From assembly GCF_028736035.1 (NCBI RefSeq), contig NZ_CP117866.1:9775001-9839000 (forward strand): 64,000 nucleotides of DNA. The letters are read 5' to 3'. Source of the stretch: Streptomyces sp. T12. GTDB taxonomy: Bacteria > Actinomycetota > Actinomycetes > Streptomycetales > Streptomycetaceae. How positions within the stretch are numbered: position 1 is the first letter of the stretch; every line of letters begins with the position of its first letter. The translations under genes were made by a program, and so were the position numbers. The notes under the pieces were generated by a model, which did no database searches, had not been told where the DNA came from, and was given only the letters and a program-made list of their open reading frames with translations. Below, piece by piece: positions 36,411-48,989 of this stretch.

Positions 36411-36467
36411 ACTGACGCAACGTCAATTTCCTTTCACTCAAGCATTTCAACCGGCAAGGAGCCGCAC

Positions 36468-38006
36468 ATGACGACTGACCTGACCCGTCGCAGAACCCTC
36501 CAGGCCGCCGGAGCCGCCGCCCTCGCCGCCGGCCTGTCCTCCATGACCGCCGGGGCCGCCCACGCCGAGGACACGGCGGCCGGCACGGACAACTCCGCGC
36601 CGAAGCTGGTCACCTACCCGCGGCCGGCCGATGTCGCGACCAACACCAGCTTCAAGGTGCGGGTACGCACCGCGCCCGACGGCGAGTGGCAGACCCTCGA
36701 CATCTACCTGGCGCGGGTGAAGGAGATCAACGCCACCACCGGCTCCGGTCCGGTCCGCAACTCGTCGATGGCGTACTTCGACTTCCAGGGCTCCGTGGAG
36801 TTGGAGGTCACCTACCTCAAGGGCGGCACCACCAAGGCGCGGGTACGGCCGGACTCGCTCGGCATCAAGCCCGAACTCCTCGGCGACACCCTGCGGTTCA
36901 CCCTCGACGAGCCGAAGGACATCGTCGTCCAGATCAACGACGAGGTCTTCGACTGCCTGCACCTCATCACCAACCACATCGACCCGAACCCGCCGGCCGC
37001 TGACGACCCGGACGTCATCTACTTCGGCCCCGGCAAGCACACGGTCGACGGCGGCATCCTGAACGTGCCCAGCGACAAGACCGTCTACCTGGCCGGCGGT
37101 GCCGTCCTCAACGCGCAGATCGACTTCACGGAAGTCGAGAAGGCCTCCCTCAGGGGCCGCGGCGTACTGCAGACGGTGAGCAACTCCATCGGCCACGTCC
37201 ACATCCACCACAGCAAGAACATCCGCGTCGAGGGCGTCATCCTCCTCGGGTGTGGCCTGGGCCACGGGATGTCCGAGAACGTCCTGATCAAGAAGACCCG
37301 GGTGTTCACCTACGGGCAGTGGGGCGACGGCTTCCCCGTCTACTGCTCGAAGAACATCACCTTCGACGGCTGCTTCGTGCGCAGCTCCGACGACAGCTTC
37401 TCCATCTACGCCCACCGCGACCAGTGGTACGGCGACACCCGCGACATCACCATCCAGAACACCACCATCTGGGCGGACGTCGCGCACCCGATCCAGGTCG
37501 GCACGCACGGCAACAGCGACACCCCGGAGATGATCGAGAACCTCGTCATCAAGAACGTCGACATCCTCGACCACCGCGAGCCCCAGATGAACTACCAGGG
37601 CTGCATCTCCCTCAACGCCGGCGACTCCAACCTGATCAAGAACGTCCGGGTCGAGGATGTCCGGGTCGAGGACTTCCGCTGGGGACAGCTCCTCAACTTC
37701 CGGGTCATGTACAACACGAAGTACAACACCTCGGTCGGCCGCGGCGTCGAGGACGTCTACATCAAGAACCTCACCTACACCGGCACCCGCGCCAACCCGT
37801 CGCTGTTCCTCGGCTACGACGCCGACCACGCCGTCAAGAACGTCACGTTCGAGAACCTCGTGGTCAACGGCGTGGTCATCGCCGACTCGATGCGCAAGCC
37901 GCGCTGGTACTACACCACCGACATGGTGCAGTGGTACGCCAACGAGCACGTGATCAACATGAAGTTCCTCACCACCGCCGAGGCCGACGCGGCCGCCGCC
38001 TCCTGA
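36468..38006 (+). CDS. Secreted beta-helix glycosidase, GH28-like (possibly GH49-like)
   Basis: A 512-residue protein with a Tat signal (TRRRTLQAAGAAALAAGL). A small beta domain comes first, then a long right-handed beta-helix from about residue 190. Acidic motifs QWGDGFPVY and SSDDSFSIYAHRDQWYGD resemble the catalytic Asp cluster of GH28/GH49, and GTHGNSD resembles the later GH28 His motif. The N-terminal beta domain is more like GH49. It probably cuts a plant polysaccharide outside the cell. It starts 57 bases after the GH51 gene. Confidence 0.7.
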   Translation: MTTDLTRRRTLQAAGAAALAAGLSSMTAGAAHAEDTAAGTDNSAPKLVTYPRPADVATNTSFKVRVRTAPDGEWQTLDIYLARVKEINATTGSGPVRNSSMAYFDFQGSVELEVTYLKGGTTKARVRPDSLGIKPELLGDTLRFTLDEPKDIVVQINDEVFDCLHLITNHIDPNPPAADDPDVIYFGPGKHTVDGGILNVPSDKTVYLAGGAVLNAQIDFTEVEKASLRGRGVLQTVSNSIGHVHIHHSKNIRVEGVILLGCGLGHGMSENVLIKKTRVFTYGQWGDGFPVYCSKNITFDGCFVRSSDDSFSIYAHRDQWYGDTRDITIQNTTIWADVAHPIQVGTHGNSDTPEMIENLVIKNVDILDHREPQMNYQGCISLNAGDSNLIKNVRVEDVRVEDFRWGQLLNFRVMYNTKYNTSVGRGVEDVYIKNLTYTGTRANPSLFLGYDADHAVKNVTFENLVVNGVVIADSMRKPRWYYTTDMVQWYANEHVINMKFLTTAEADAAAAS

Positions 38007-41039
<3,033 letters not shown>

Positions 41040-41159
41040 TCACCGAGTCGCGTACACCGGCCGGTTCACGCCCTCAGGCACCCCCCACAGTTCGACCGAT
41101 ATCGACCTCACCGCCCGATCAGAGCCGTTCGGGCCCGTCCGATTGGAGTCGCACATCCC

Positions 41160-42473
41160 ATGAGCCGCAACGATCTCCCCCCACTTGATGAAGGCGGACC
41201 CCAACGCCTGCGCGCCGAGCTGCTGAGCCGACGAGGCGTCCTGCGCGCCGCCGGCGGAGTCGCTCTCGCCGGCGCGCTCGGTGCCGCCTCCGTACGGTCC
41301 GCCGACGCCGCCGGCAAGCGGCATGGCGTCCGCGACCTGGCCCTTGCCGCCGCGCCGACCGTCTGGAACCACCCCGGCGGGATACACCACCCCGGCGACA
41401 TCAACCGCGCCAAGGTCAAGGTGGCCGCGCGTATCGAGCCGTGGTACTCGGGCTGGCAGCGGCTGACCGCCAACGCCCACTCCGCCTCCACCTGGACGGC
41501 CAACCCCCAGGCGACCGTCTACCGCGGCGGGAGCTACCCGCAGAACTACTCGATCCTCTACAACGACATCGCCGCCGCCTACCAGAACACCCTGCGCTGG
41601 CTGATCAGCGGCGACACGGCCCACGCGGACTGCGCGGCCGCCATCTGCAACGCCTGGTCCAGCACCCTGACCACGATCTCGGGCAGCACGGACGGAATCC
41701 TGGTCGCGGGCCTCCAGGGGTGGCAGTTCGCCAACGTGGGCGAACTGCTGCGCGACTACAAGGGATTCGACCTCAAAGCATTCCAGCAGATGATGCTGAA
41801 CGTCTTCTACCCGATCAACCACGGCTTCCTCAGAGACCACAACTTCACCTGCATCACCCACTACTGGGCCAACTGGGATCTGTGCAACATCGCGTCGATG
41901 CTGGCCATCGCCATCCTCTGCGAGGACGGCGCCAAGTTCGACGAGGCCGTCACCTACTTCCAGAGCGGCGTCGGCAACGGCTCCATCGCCCACGCGGTCC
42001 CGTACCTCTACACGGACAACGACGGCTACGCGCTGGGCCAGTGGCAGGAGTCCGGCCGCGACCAAGGGCACTGCCTGCTGGGGATGGGCCAGATGGGCGT
42101 GATCTGCGAGATGGCCTACAACCAGGGCGTCGACCTGTACGGCTACGACAACAACAGGTTCTTCAAGGCCGCCCAGTACGTCGCCAAGTACAACATCGGC
42201 CTGGACGTGCCCTACACCACCTACAGCTGGGGCAGCGGCACGAGCTGTACGTACAACGAGCAGACGGTCATCTCCTCGTCCGGCCGCGGAGGCATCCGCC
42301 CGGTGTGGGCGATGCTCCACTACCACTACAACCGGATCAAGCGCCTGGACGACAAGTACATCTGGGCCATGTCCAACGACCTCGTCGGCATCGAGGGAGG
42401 AGGCGGCGACTACGGCACCACCAGCGGCGGCTACGACCAGCTCGGCTTCGGCCAGTTGATGTACGCCAAGTAG
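41160..42473 (+). CDS. Secreted alginate-lyase-like (alpha/alpha toroid) protein
   Basis: A 437-residue protein with a Tat-like signal (LLSRRGVLRAAGGVALAGAL). NHPGGIHHPGDINRAKVKVA and HYWANWDLCNIASMLAIAI are typical of the Alginate_lyase toroid family, and RDQGHCLLGMGQMG holds likely active-site residues. Bacterial relatives include PL5/PL38-type lyases acting on uronates. In this locus the target may be a uronic-acid-bearing plant glycan rather than alginate. ATG 41160. It starts 121 bases after the GH2 gene. Confidence 0.75.
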   Translation: MSRNDLPPLDEGGPQRLRAELLSRRGVLRAAGGVALAGALGAASVRSADAAGKRHGVRDLALAAAPTVWNHPGGIHHPGDINRAKVKVAARIEPWYSGWQRLTANAHSASTWTANPQATVYRGGSYPQNYSILYNDIAAAYQNTLRWLISGDTAHADCAAAICNAWSSTLTTISGSTDGILVAGLQGWQFANVGELLRDYKGFDLKAFQQMMLNVFYPINHGFLRDHNFTCITHYWANWDLCNIASMLAIAILCEDGAKFDEAVTYFQSGVGNGSIAHAVPYLYTDNDGYALGQWQESGRDQGHCLLGMGQMGVICEMAYNQGVDLYGYDNNRFFKAAQYVAKYNIGLDVPYTTYSWGSGTSCTYNEQTVISSSGRGGIRPVWAMLHYHYNRIKRLDDKYIWAMSNDLVGIEGGGGDYGTTSGGYDQLGFGQLMYAK

Positions 42474-42553
42474 TCCGGGGCGGCCCCGCGCTCCCCCGCG
42501 GGGCCGCCCGTCACACCGTTCACGCAACGCCACACCCACGCAGGAGTATCTCC

Positions 42554-45010
42554 GTGCCCGACGCCAGCCCCCCTGTCGAGACGGTCGTGGAGGTGGACAC
42601 CCGGACTCCGGGCACGGCCATCTCCACCGATCTGTTCGGCGCGTTCTTCGAGGACCTCAATTACGCGGCGGACGGCGGCCTCTACGCCGAGCTGGTGCAG
42701 AACAGGTCCTTCGAGTACGGCCCGGCCGACCGGCCCGAGTGGCACTCCCTCACCGCCTGGGAGCTGCTGGAGCGGGACGGCGCCGCCGGATCACTCACGG
42801 TCGCCACCGACGACCCGCTGCACCCCGCCAACCCGCACCACGCGGTACTCACCAGCACCACCATCGAGGGTGCGGGCCTGCGCAACGAGGGGTTCGACGG
42901 CATCCCGGTCCGGGCGGGGGAGGCGTACGACGTCAGTCTCTTCGCCCGCCTGGCCGAGGGCGCGGACACCGTCGGCCGGCTGGTCGCGCGGATCGAGAGC
43001 CGGAACGGCGAACGCATCCACGGGCAGGCGGAGTTGGGTCCGCTGGACGGCTCCTGGAGGCGCCGCGCGGCGGTCATCACCTCTGAAGTCACCGACCCCG
43101 ACGCTCGCCTCACCCTCACGGCGACCGGGCCCGGCACCGTCCACCTGGACCTGATCTCGCTCTTCCCGCGGAAGACCTTCAAGGACCGGCCGAACGGCCT
43201 GCGCGCCGACCTCGCGCAGGCCATCGCCGACCTGAAGCCCAAGTTCCTGCGTTTTCCCGGCGGTTGCCTGGCCCATGGTCAGGGGCTCGGCAACATGTAC
43301 CGCTGGTCCCAGACCGTCGGGCCGCTGCACGAGCGCCGGCAGCAGTTCAACATCTGGCACTACCACCAGTCGATGGGCCTCGGCTACTACGAGTACTTCC
43401 AGTTCTGCGAGGACATCGACGCCAAGCCGGTGCCCGTCGTCCCGGCCGGGGTCTGCTGCCAGAACAGCGACGTCACGGGCCAGGCCGGCCTCCCCGAGGA
43501 GCAGATGGACGACTACGTGGCCGAGGTGCTGGCGCTGGTGGAGTGGGCCAACGGCCCCGCCGACTCGCCCTGGGGCGCCCTGCGCGCCGCCGCCGGACAC
43601 CCCGAACCCTTCGGCCTCGAATACCTGGGCGTCGGCAACGAGGACACCATCACCGACACCTTCCGCGACCGCTTCTCCCGCATCCACGACGCCCTGCGCG
43701 AGCACCACCCCGAGATCACGGTCATCGGCACCCTCGGCCCGGCCACCTTCGGCGAGGACTGGGAGAAGGGCTGGGCGTTCGCCCGCGAGCGGAACCTGGC
43801 CGTCGTCGACGAGCACTCCTACAAATCGCCGCGCTGGCTCCTGGAGAACAGCCGGCGCTTCGACACCATGGACCGCGAGGGCCCGCACCTGTACATCGGC
43901 GAGTACGGCAGTTGGTGCAACGACGGCCGCGGCGCCCTCGCCGAGGCCCTCTACATGATCGGCATGGAGCGCAACGGCGACGCCGTCCGGATGGCCTCCT
44001 ACGCCCCGCTGCTCGCCAAGCGCGACCACACCCAGTGGCTGCCCGACCTGATCTACTTCGACAACACGCACGTCTGGACCACCCTCAACTACCACGTCCA
44101 GCAGATGCATTCGCTGAACTCGGGCGACACCGCCCTGCCCGTCACGGTCACCGGAGCGCCCGAAGCTCCGGCCGTCCAGGTGAGCGACCGGCACGACATC
44201 CGCGTCGGTACCGGATCCGACACCCACGCCGAGTTCACCGACGTCCTGTGCGGGCCGGTCGGCGGTGAACTCGTACCGGCCCCCGACTTCCGCAACTGGC
44301 GGACAGAGTCGGGCACATGGGACCTGACGGGCGGGTCACTGGCCGGTACCGGTGCTGGACCGGTGCTCATGGACGCGGTGCGCGGAACGTCGTACGCCTT
44401 CTCCGTGCGAGCCAGGAAGGGGGACGGAGCCGAGGGGTTCGTCCTCTCCTTCACCGGCACGACGTCCGAGCGCCGGTACCAGTGGCGGCTCGGCGGCTGG
44501 GGCAACCGGGCGACCTGGCTCCAACGGGTCGAAGACGACGTGGGGGAGGACCTCGGCGAGCGGGTCCTCGAAGGCGTGGAGAGCGGTCGCTGGTACGACC
44601 TGCGGGTGGAGGTGGACGGCCTGCGCGTGCGCTGTTTCCGCGACGGTGAGCTGCTGCACGACGTCGAGGACGTCCGGCCGGACCCGGAGGTGTTCGCGGT
44701 CTCGGCCGTCCGTGACAGTGACGCGGGCGATGTGATCGTCAAGATCGTGAACACCACTTCCCACTCCGTCCCGGTCCGGCTGCGCATGTCCGGGGCGGAG
44801 GGCGTCGAGACCGGTTACGCCCGCACGACTCTCACTGTTGCCCCGGGCGCCGCCAGCCGGTTCGGGCCCGCCCCGGCCGCCCCCGTCCACGACCGGCTGA
44901 CCGGCACGCTCTGTGCCGTCCCGCCGTACTCTTTCACCGTCCTGCGCACGGACGCGCGGCATAGCATGCGAGCGGGTACCGAGACCGCAGACCAGGGGCG
45001 AGCGTGGTAA
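42554..45010 (+). CDS. Large GH51 alpha-L-arabinofuranosidase with inserted beta-sandwich
   Basis: An 818-residue enzyme. An N-terminal carbohydrate-binding-like domain (about 60-200) precedes the barrel with acid/base Glu363 (GVGNED) and nucleophile Glu450 (YIGEYG). A concanavalin-like, DUF1080-type domain (about 580-720) splits the C-terminal beta domain. Its substrate range probably differs from the short GH51 at 34899. No signal peptide. GTG 42554 has AGGAG upstream. Its last codons overlap the start of the LacI gene by 7 bases. Confidence 0.9.
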   Translation: MPDASPPVETVVEVDTRTPGTAISTDLFGAFFEDLNYAADGGLYAELVQNRSFEYGPADRPEWHSLTAWELLERDGAAGSLTVATDDPLHPANPHHAVLTSTTIEGAGLRNEGFDGIPVRAGEAYDVSLFARLAEGADTVGRLVARIESRNGERIHGQAELGPLDGSWRRRAAVITSEVTDPDARLTLTATGPGTVHLDLISLFPRKTFKDRPNGLRADLAQAIADLKPKFLRFPGGCLAHGQGLGNMYRWSQTVGPLHERRQQFNIWHYHQSMGLGYYEYFQFCEDIDAKPVPVVPAGVCCQNSDVTGQAGLPEEQMDDYVAEVLALVEWANGPADSPWGALRAAAGHPEPFGLEYLGVGNEDTITDTFRDRFSRIHDALREHHPEITVIGTLGPATFGEDWEKGWAFARERNLAVVDEHSYKSPRWLLENSRRFDTMDREGPHLYIGEYGSWCNDGRGALAEALYMIGMERNGDAVRMASYAPLLAKRDHTQWLPDLIYFDNTHVWTTLNYHVQQMHSLNSGDTALPVTVTGAPEAPAVQVSDRHDIRVGTGSDTHAEFTDVLCGPVGGELVPAPDFRNWRTESGTWDLTGGSLAGTGAGPVLMDAVRGTSYAFSVRARKGDGAEGFVLSFTGTTSERRYQWRLGGWGNRATWLQRVEDDVGEDLGERVLEGVESGRWYDLRVEVDGLRVRCFRDGELLHDVEDVRPDPEVFAVSAVRDSDAGDVIVKIVNTTSHSVPVRLRMSGAEGVETGYARTTLTVAPGAASRFGPAPAAPVHDRLTGTLCAVPPYSFTVLRTDARHSMRAGTETADQGRAW

Positions 45011-46005
45011 CGATCCAGGACGTGGCGAAGGCGGCCGGAGTCTCGCCGATGACCGTGTCGAACGTCATCAACGATCATCCGAACGTCCGCCCGTCGACGC
45101 GCGAGAAGGTCCTTCAGGCGATGGCGCGGCTCGACTACCGGGTCAACGTCGCCGCCCGCAACCTGCGCAAGGGCCGCACCGGGATCATCGGTCTCGCCGT
45201 GCCCGAGGTCAACAGTCCCTACTACGGACGGCTCGCGGCCGGCATCATCGACGCCGCCGAACGGCGCGACCTCCGGGTGAGCATCGAGCAGACCGCTTCC
45301 CGGGAGAACGAGCTGGACGCGCTCTCCCTGTCCCGCAACCACCTCTACGACGGGCTCATCCTCACCGCCGCCGGTATGAGCCAGGCCGACGCCGAGCGGC
45401 TCAAGGTGGAGCACCCGGTGGTCGTCCTGGGCGACCGGATCTTCGGCGGACCCGTCGACCACGTCGCCATGCCCAACCTGGAAGCGGCCCGGGCGGCCAC
45501 CAGCCATCTGATCGAGCGGGGCTGCCGGCGCATCGCGTTCCTGTGCGGGGCGCTGAAGGAGGTCGACACCTCCAGCTTCCGCCTCACCGGCTACCGGCAG
45601 GCGCTCGAGAGTGCGGGCCTTCCCGTGGACCGCGCCCTGATCCAGCAGGTGGACCGGCTCGGCATGCGCGAAGGTGCGCAGCGCGCCCGGGAGATGACGG
45701 AGCGCGGGCTCGACTTCGACGGAGTGTTCTGCATCACCGACTCCCTGGCCATGGGCGTGCTGCGGGGCCTGGCCGACGTCGGGATCCGGGTGCCCGAGCA
45801 GGTCAAGGTGATCGGCTTCGACAACGTCTCGGAGAGCGAGTTCTTCATCCCTTCCCTCTCCACCGTGGACCCGGATCACGACGGCATGGCCGAGCGCGCG
45901 GTCGACCTCCTGATCCGCCGCATCGAGCAGACCGAACCCTCGACGCGGCATCAGGACCACATCGGCGACTTCGCCCTGGTGGTCCGGGAGTCGACGGGAG
46001 GCTGA
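45004..46005 (+). CDS. LacI-family transcriptional repressor
   Basis: A 333-residue regulator. The HTH with hinge reads TIQDVAKAAGVSPMTVSNVI and the hinge helix region VNVAARNLRKGRTG. A periplasmic-binding-like sugar-sensing domain follows. GTG 45004 lies inside the end of the GH51 gene, so it is in the plus-strand operon and would be self-regulated. It is the best candidate to bind the GAAACCGGTT-type sites at 34574 and 34748; the inducer is probably an arabino- or galacto-oligosaccharide. Confidence 0.93.
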   Translation: MVTIQDVAKAAGVSPMTVSNVINDHPNVRPSTREKVLQAMARLDYRVNVAARNLRKGRTGIIGLAVPEVNSPYYGRLAAGIIDAAERRDLRVSIEQTASRENELDALSLSRNHLYDGLILTAAGMSQADAERLKVEHPVVVLGDRIFGGPVDHVAMPNLEAARAATSHLIERGCRRIAFLCGALKEVDTSSFRLTGYRQALESAGLPVDRALIQQVDRLGMREGAQRAREMTERGLDFDGVFCITDSLAMGVLRGLADVGIRVPEQVKVIGFDNVSESEFFIPSLSTVDPDHDGMAERAVDLLIRRIEQTEPSTRHQDHIGDFALVVRESTGG

Positions 46006-46072
46006 ACCCGCCGCGCCGCGCCGCGCCGCGCCGCACGAGCACGAACCACGAGCACGAACAAGGGAGAACCCC

Positions 46073-47080
46073 GTGCACCCCCTGGCCGACGCGCCACTCT
46101 TCCGCGACCCGATCTACGACGGGGCCGCCGACCCCACGGCCATCTGGAACCGCCGGACCGGCGAATGGTGGCTCGTGTACACCAACCGCCGCACCACCGC
46201 CCCCGGCCCAGGCGTCTCCTGGGTCTACGGCACCGACCTGGGTGTGGCCGCGTCCGCGGACGGCGGCCGCACCTGGAACTACCGGGGCACCCTGACCGGC
46301 CTGGAGACCGAATGGGGCCGCAACACCTTCTGGGCGCCGGAGATCGTCTGGCACGACGGGCTGTACCACATGTACGTCAGCTACATCCAAGGCATACGCG
46401 ACGACTGGAACGGCGCCGCCTCCATTCGCCACTACACCAGCCCCGACCTGATCGACTGGACCCATCACGGGGCCCTGGACCTCGGCTCCGACCGGGTCAT
46501 CGACGCCTGTGTGTTCCCGCTGCCGGACGGCGGCTGGCGCATGTGGTTCAAGGATGACACCCACGGCTCGCTGACCTGCGCCGCCGACAGTCCCGACCTG
46601 TACCACTGGCGGCCCACCGGCCTGGCGGTGGGCCATCGCCCGCACGAGGGCCCCAACGTCTTCGAGCTCGGCGGCCACTACTGGATGCTCGTCGACGAGT
46701 GGCGAGGCCAGGGCGTGCTGAGGTCCGACGACCTGACCACCTGGGAACACCGGGGACTGATCCTCGACAAGCCCGGCAGCCGCCCCGACGACGGGACCAT
46801 CGGCCTCCACGCCGACGTGGTCGTCCAGGGCGGGACGGCGTACGTCTTCTACTTCACCCACCCGGGGCGCGTCGCCCCTGTCACCGACGACGACGGCACC
46901 TACGCGACCCGCCGTTCCTCCCTCCAGGTCGCCGTCGCACGGGTCGTCGACGGCACCCTGCGCTGCGACCGCGACGAGCCCGTACGGCTCGATCTGCTTG
47001 GGGCCGGAGCCGTGGGTGACACCCGGACATCGGTGGAGTCGGACTATTGGACCGGGATGCGGGTGAGAACCTCGTCCTGA
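46073..47080 (+). CDS. GH43-like intracellular beta-propeller glycosidase
   Basis: A 335-residue five-bladed propeller without signal peptide. YDGAADPTAIWNRRTGEWWLVY supplies the first-blade Asp. WAPEIVWHDGLYHMYVSYI and RVIDACVFPLPDGGWRMWFKD carry later motifs, and HEGPNVFELGGHYWMLVDEW a Glu. It resembles GH43/GH117-related families, so arabinosidase, galactosidase or another exo-activity is possible. GTG 46073 has AAGGGAG upstream. The gap before it (46006-46072) has a short GC repeat and no operator. Last intact gene of the locus. Confidence 0.78.
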   Translation: MHPLADAPLFRDPIYDGAADPTAIWNRRTGEWWLVYTNRRTTAPGPGVSWVYGTDLGVAASADGGRTWNYRGTLTGLETEWGRNTFWAPEIVWHDGLYHMYVSYIQGIRDDWNGAASIRHYTSPDLIDWTHHGALDLGSDRVIDACVFPLPDGGWRMWFKDDTHGSLTCAADSPDLYHWRPTGLAVGHRPHEGPNVFELGGHYWMLVDEWRGQGVLRSDDLTTWEHRGLILDKPGSRPDDGTIGLHADVVVQGGTAYVFYFTHPGRVAPVTDDDGTYATRRSSLQVAVARVVDGTLRCDRDEPVRLDLLGAGAVGDTRTSVESDYWTGMRVRTSS

Positions 47081-47097
47081 AGACGAGTGCTGCCCTG

Positions 47098-47700
47098 TTA
47101 CCGAGGTCCACCTGTGGCGCAACCGCGAGACAGCCGATGCAGCAGATCCCTGTCGGCCGTGGCCATCAAAGGGGGCACACCGAGGTCACCGAGCATGTCC
47201 GCGGCGGCCTGCATCTCGGCGGTCCGGCGTACGGCGTGCCGGTGGCTGCCCTCGACGAGCCTGCTCAGGGTGGCGGGGTCCGCGCGGGTGAGCTCCTCGG
47301 CGATGATCTCCGGCAGCCAGTCCTCGCAGCCCGCGGCCCGGGCCGCGTCCAGTGCCTCGACGACGGCGGCCGCCAGGCCCTTGTAGAACACGCTGCGCGG
47401 CAGCTTGCGTTCGGCCGCCAGGCCGGCCGGCCCGTCGAGGACGTCCACGTTCAGGCGGAGGGGACCGAGCAGTTCGGCGTAGCGACCGGCCCCCGTCCCG
47501 GAGACGAGCATCGGCGTGTACAACCCTTTCCCGGGCACGGTCGCCATCAAGGACACGTCGGCGAAGGCGATGCCGGCGTCCCCGGCGGTCCTGTCGAGGC
47601 GTCGCTTCAACGCGGGTGACGCGGTGTTGATGTCGGCCCAGACGCAGCCGGGTGTCGTGCCGGCCAGGCCCGCCCGCAGGGCGTCCGCGTGGGGGAGACA
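47098..47700 (-). pseudogene. 5'-truncated NAD-binding 6-phosphogluconate dehydrogenase-like gene (DUF1932)
   Basis: About 200 codons resemble the middle and C-terminal part of 3-hydroxyisobutyrate-type dehydrogenases with a DUF1932 tail. Visible parts are WADINTASPALKRRLD, FADVSLMATVPGKGLYTPML and FYKGLAAAVVEALDAARAAG. The N-terminal Rossmann GxGxxG half is missing; upstream bases belong to the divergent beta-helix gene. It is probably a dead remnant. Confidence 0.75.
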
Positions 47701-47715
47701 TGGAGAGGAGGTCAC

Positions 47716-48692
47716 GTGCCGGCTGCACGCAACGTCCCGTCCGGGCCCGACCCGGTGGTCGAGGCGATCCGTACGGCGATCGACAGCGATGGAGTACTGG
47801 AGTCCTTCGCCGGTGCCACCTTCCACCTGCGTCAGGGTGTGTATGTCGGTGCCGACGGCGTCGTCACCGAGAACTCCGTGCTCTCCGGCGTGCGGGGCGG
47901 CCGCCTCACCGACGCGTACGCGAGGCGCGTCTCCCTGCCCCCCCACCAGCGAGGCGTTCAACGGGTTCTTCCTCGCGGGCGGCGCCTCGTACACCCTGGA
48001 GGCCCACCGGATCGCCTTCGAAGGCAACGGCCGCCTGGATTTCGCCAGTTACGGCGCGGCCGTCACCGGTGCGGGAGACGGCACCCGGCTGGTCGTGGAC
48101 GGCGCGGACATCGACAACCGGGGCGTGGTGCGCACCGGCGTCATCGCCCGTGACGGCGCAAACGTGATCGTCAAGAACTCCGGCATCCGCACCCGCGAGG
48201 GAGTGCTGCCCGACGACCACGAGCCGGGCTTCGGCGCGAACATGATGACGGTGCCCTGGATGCTCGGCCTGGCGGACAACGTCCGCGCGACCAACGTCCT
48301 CGGCGCCAACACCACGGCCACCTACTTCAACTCCCGTATCTCCTCGGAGTCCTGGGGAGTGCTGTCCATGGACTCCGTCCGCAACTCGCTGCTGACCGCG
48401 ATCAACTCCACCGTCACCCTCACCGGCGACTCCGGCTACGGCACCTACGCGGACGGCGGCAGCCGGCAGGACATCACCGGGCAGGAACCGGCCGGGTTCG
48501 AACCCAGGCCGTCGGTCGTTCGCACCCCGTGGGTTCGGCGTGATGTCGCACAGCGGTGACGGCGGCCTGCTGGAGATCGGCGGTGGCACCCGCTTCACCA
48601 CCGCCGAGACGATGTTCCTCGAAAAGGGCGGCTGCCGCGGTGAGTCCCATGACCACTGCCCTGCGCTTCTCAACCGTCTGCTGAATTCGTGA
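47716..48692 (+). pseudogene. Frameshifted right-handed beta-helix protein
   Basis: GTG 47716 has a good GGAGAGGAGG site and opens VPAARNVPSGPDPVVEAIRT. After about 47935 the reading continues in another frame (TSEAFNGFFLAGGASYTLEA through TATYFNSRISSESWGV) and changes again near 48500 (FGVMSHSGDGGLLEIGGGTR), stopping at 48692. The regular strand repeats suggest a beta-helix polysaccharide-binding or lyase protein. Two frame changes make it non-functional unless they are sequencing errors. Confidence 0.7.
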
Positions 48693-48989
48693 GATGTCCG
48701 GTGACCGTGCTGCTTCGCCCGTGCACAAGTGTGTGCGGGGACGGGTGTCGGGGCAGCAGCCGTTGCTGAAGATTTCCCTTGTGACGGCACCGGCATCGGA
48801 AGGAACCGGCCACCGGGTCGGCGGAACCGGGTCGAAACGGCGCCTTGTGCCGATGACAGGACACCGGCCGCGCCGGTGTCCTGAACAGCCCGAGGTGTCG
48901 ACGGGCCGCGGCCGCCAGGGGGCCGACCTGCAGCTGCGCACGACACCCCCGCTCTACGGCGCCACCACATGATCACCGGCCCGAGCCCC
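48693..48989. other. Gap without a gene before the HupE stop
   Basis: About 300 bases. Short frames on both strands lack motifs. It contains the 3' flank of the HupE-like gene; no clear terminator was seen. Confidence 0.4.

Noticed and set aside
41441..42553. Upstream extension of the large GH51 gene
   Set aside because: The frame overlaps the alginate-lyase-like gene and reads as Arg/Pro-rich noise. A ribosome site and the conserved start are at GTG 42554.
46009..46033. CGCCG short repeat before the GH43-like gene
   Set aside because: Low-complexity GC repeat of about 25 bases; no sign of operator symmetry or of a functional role.
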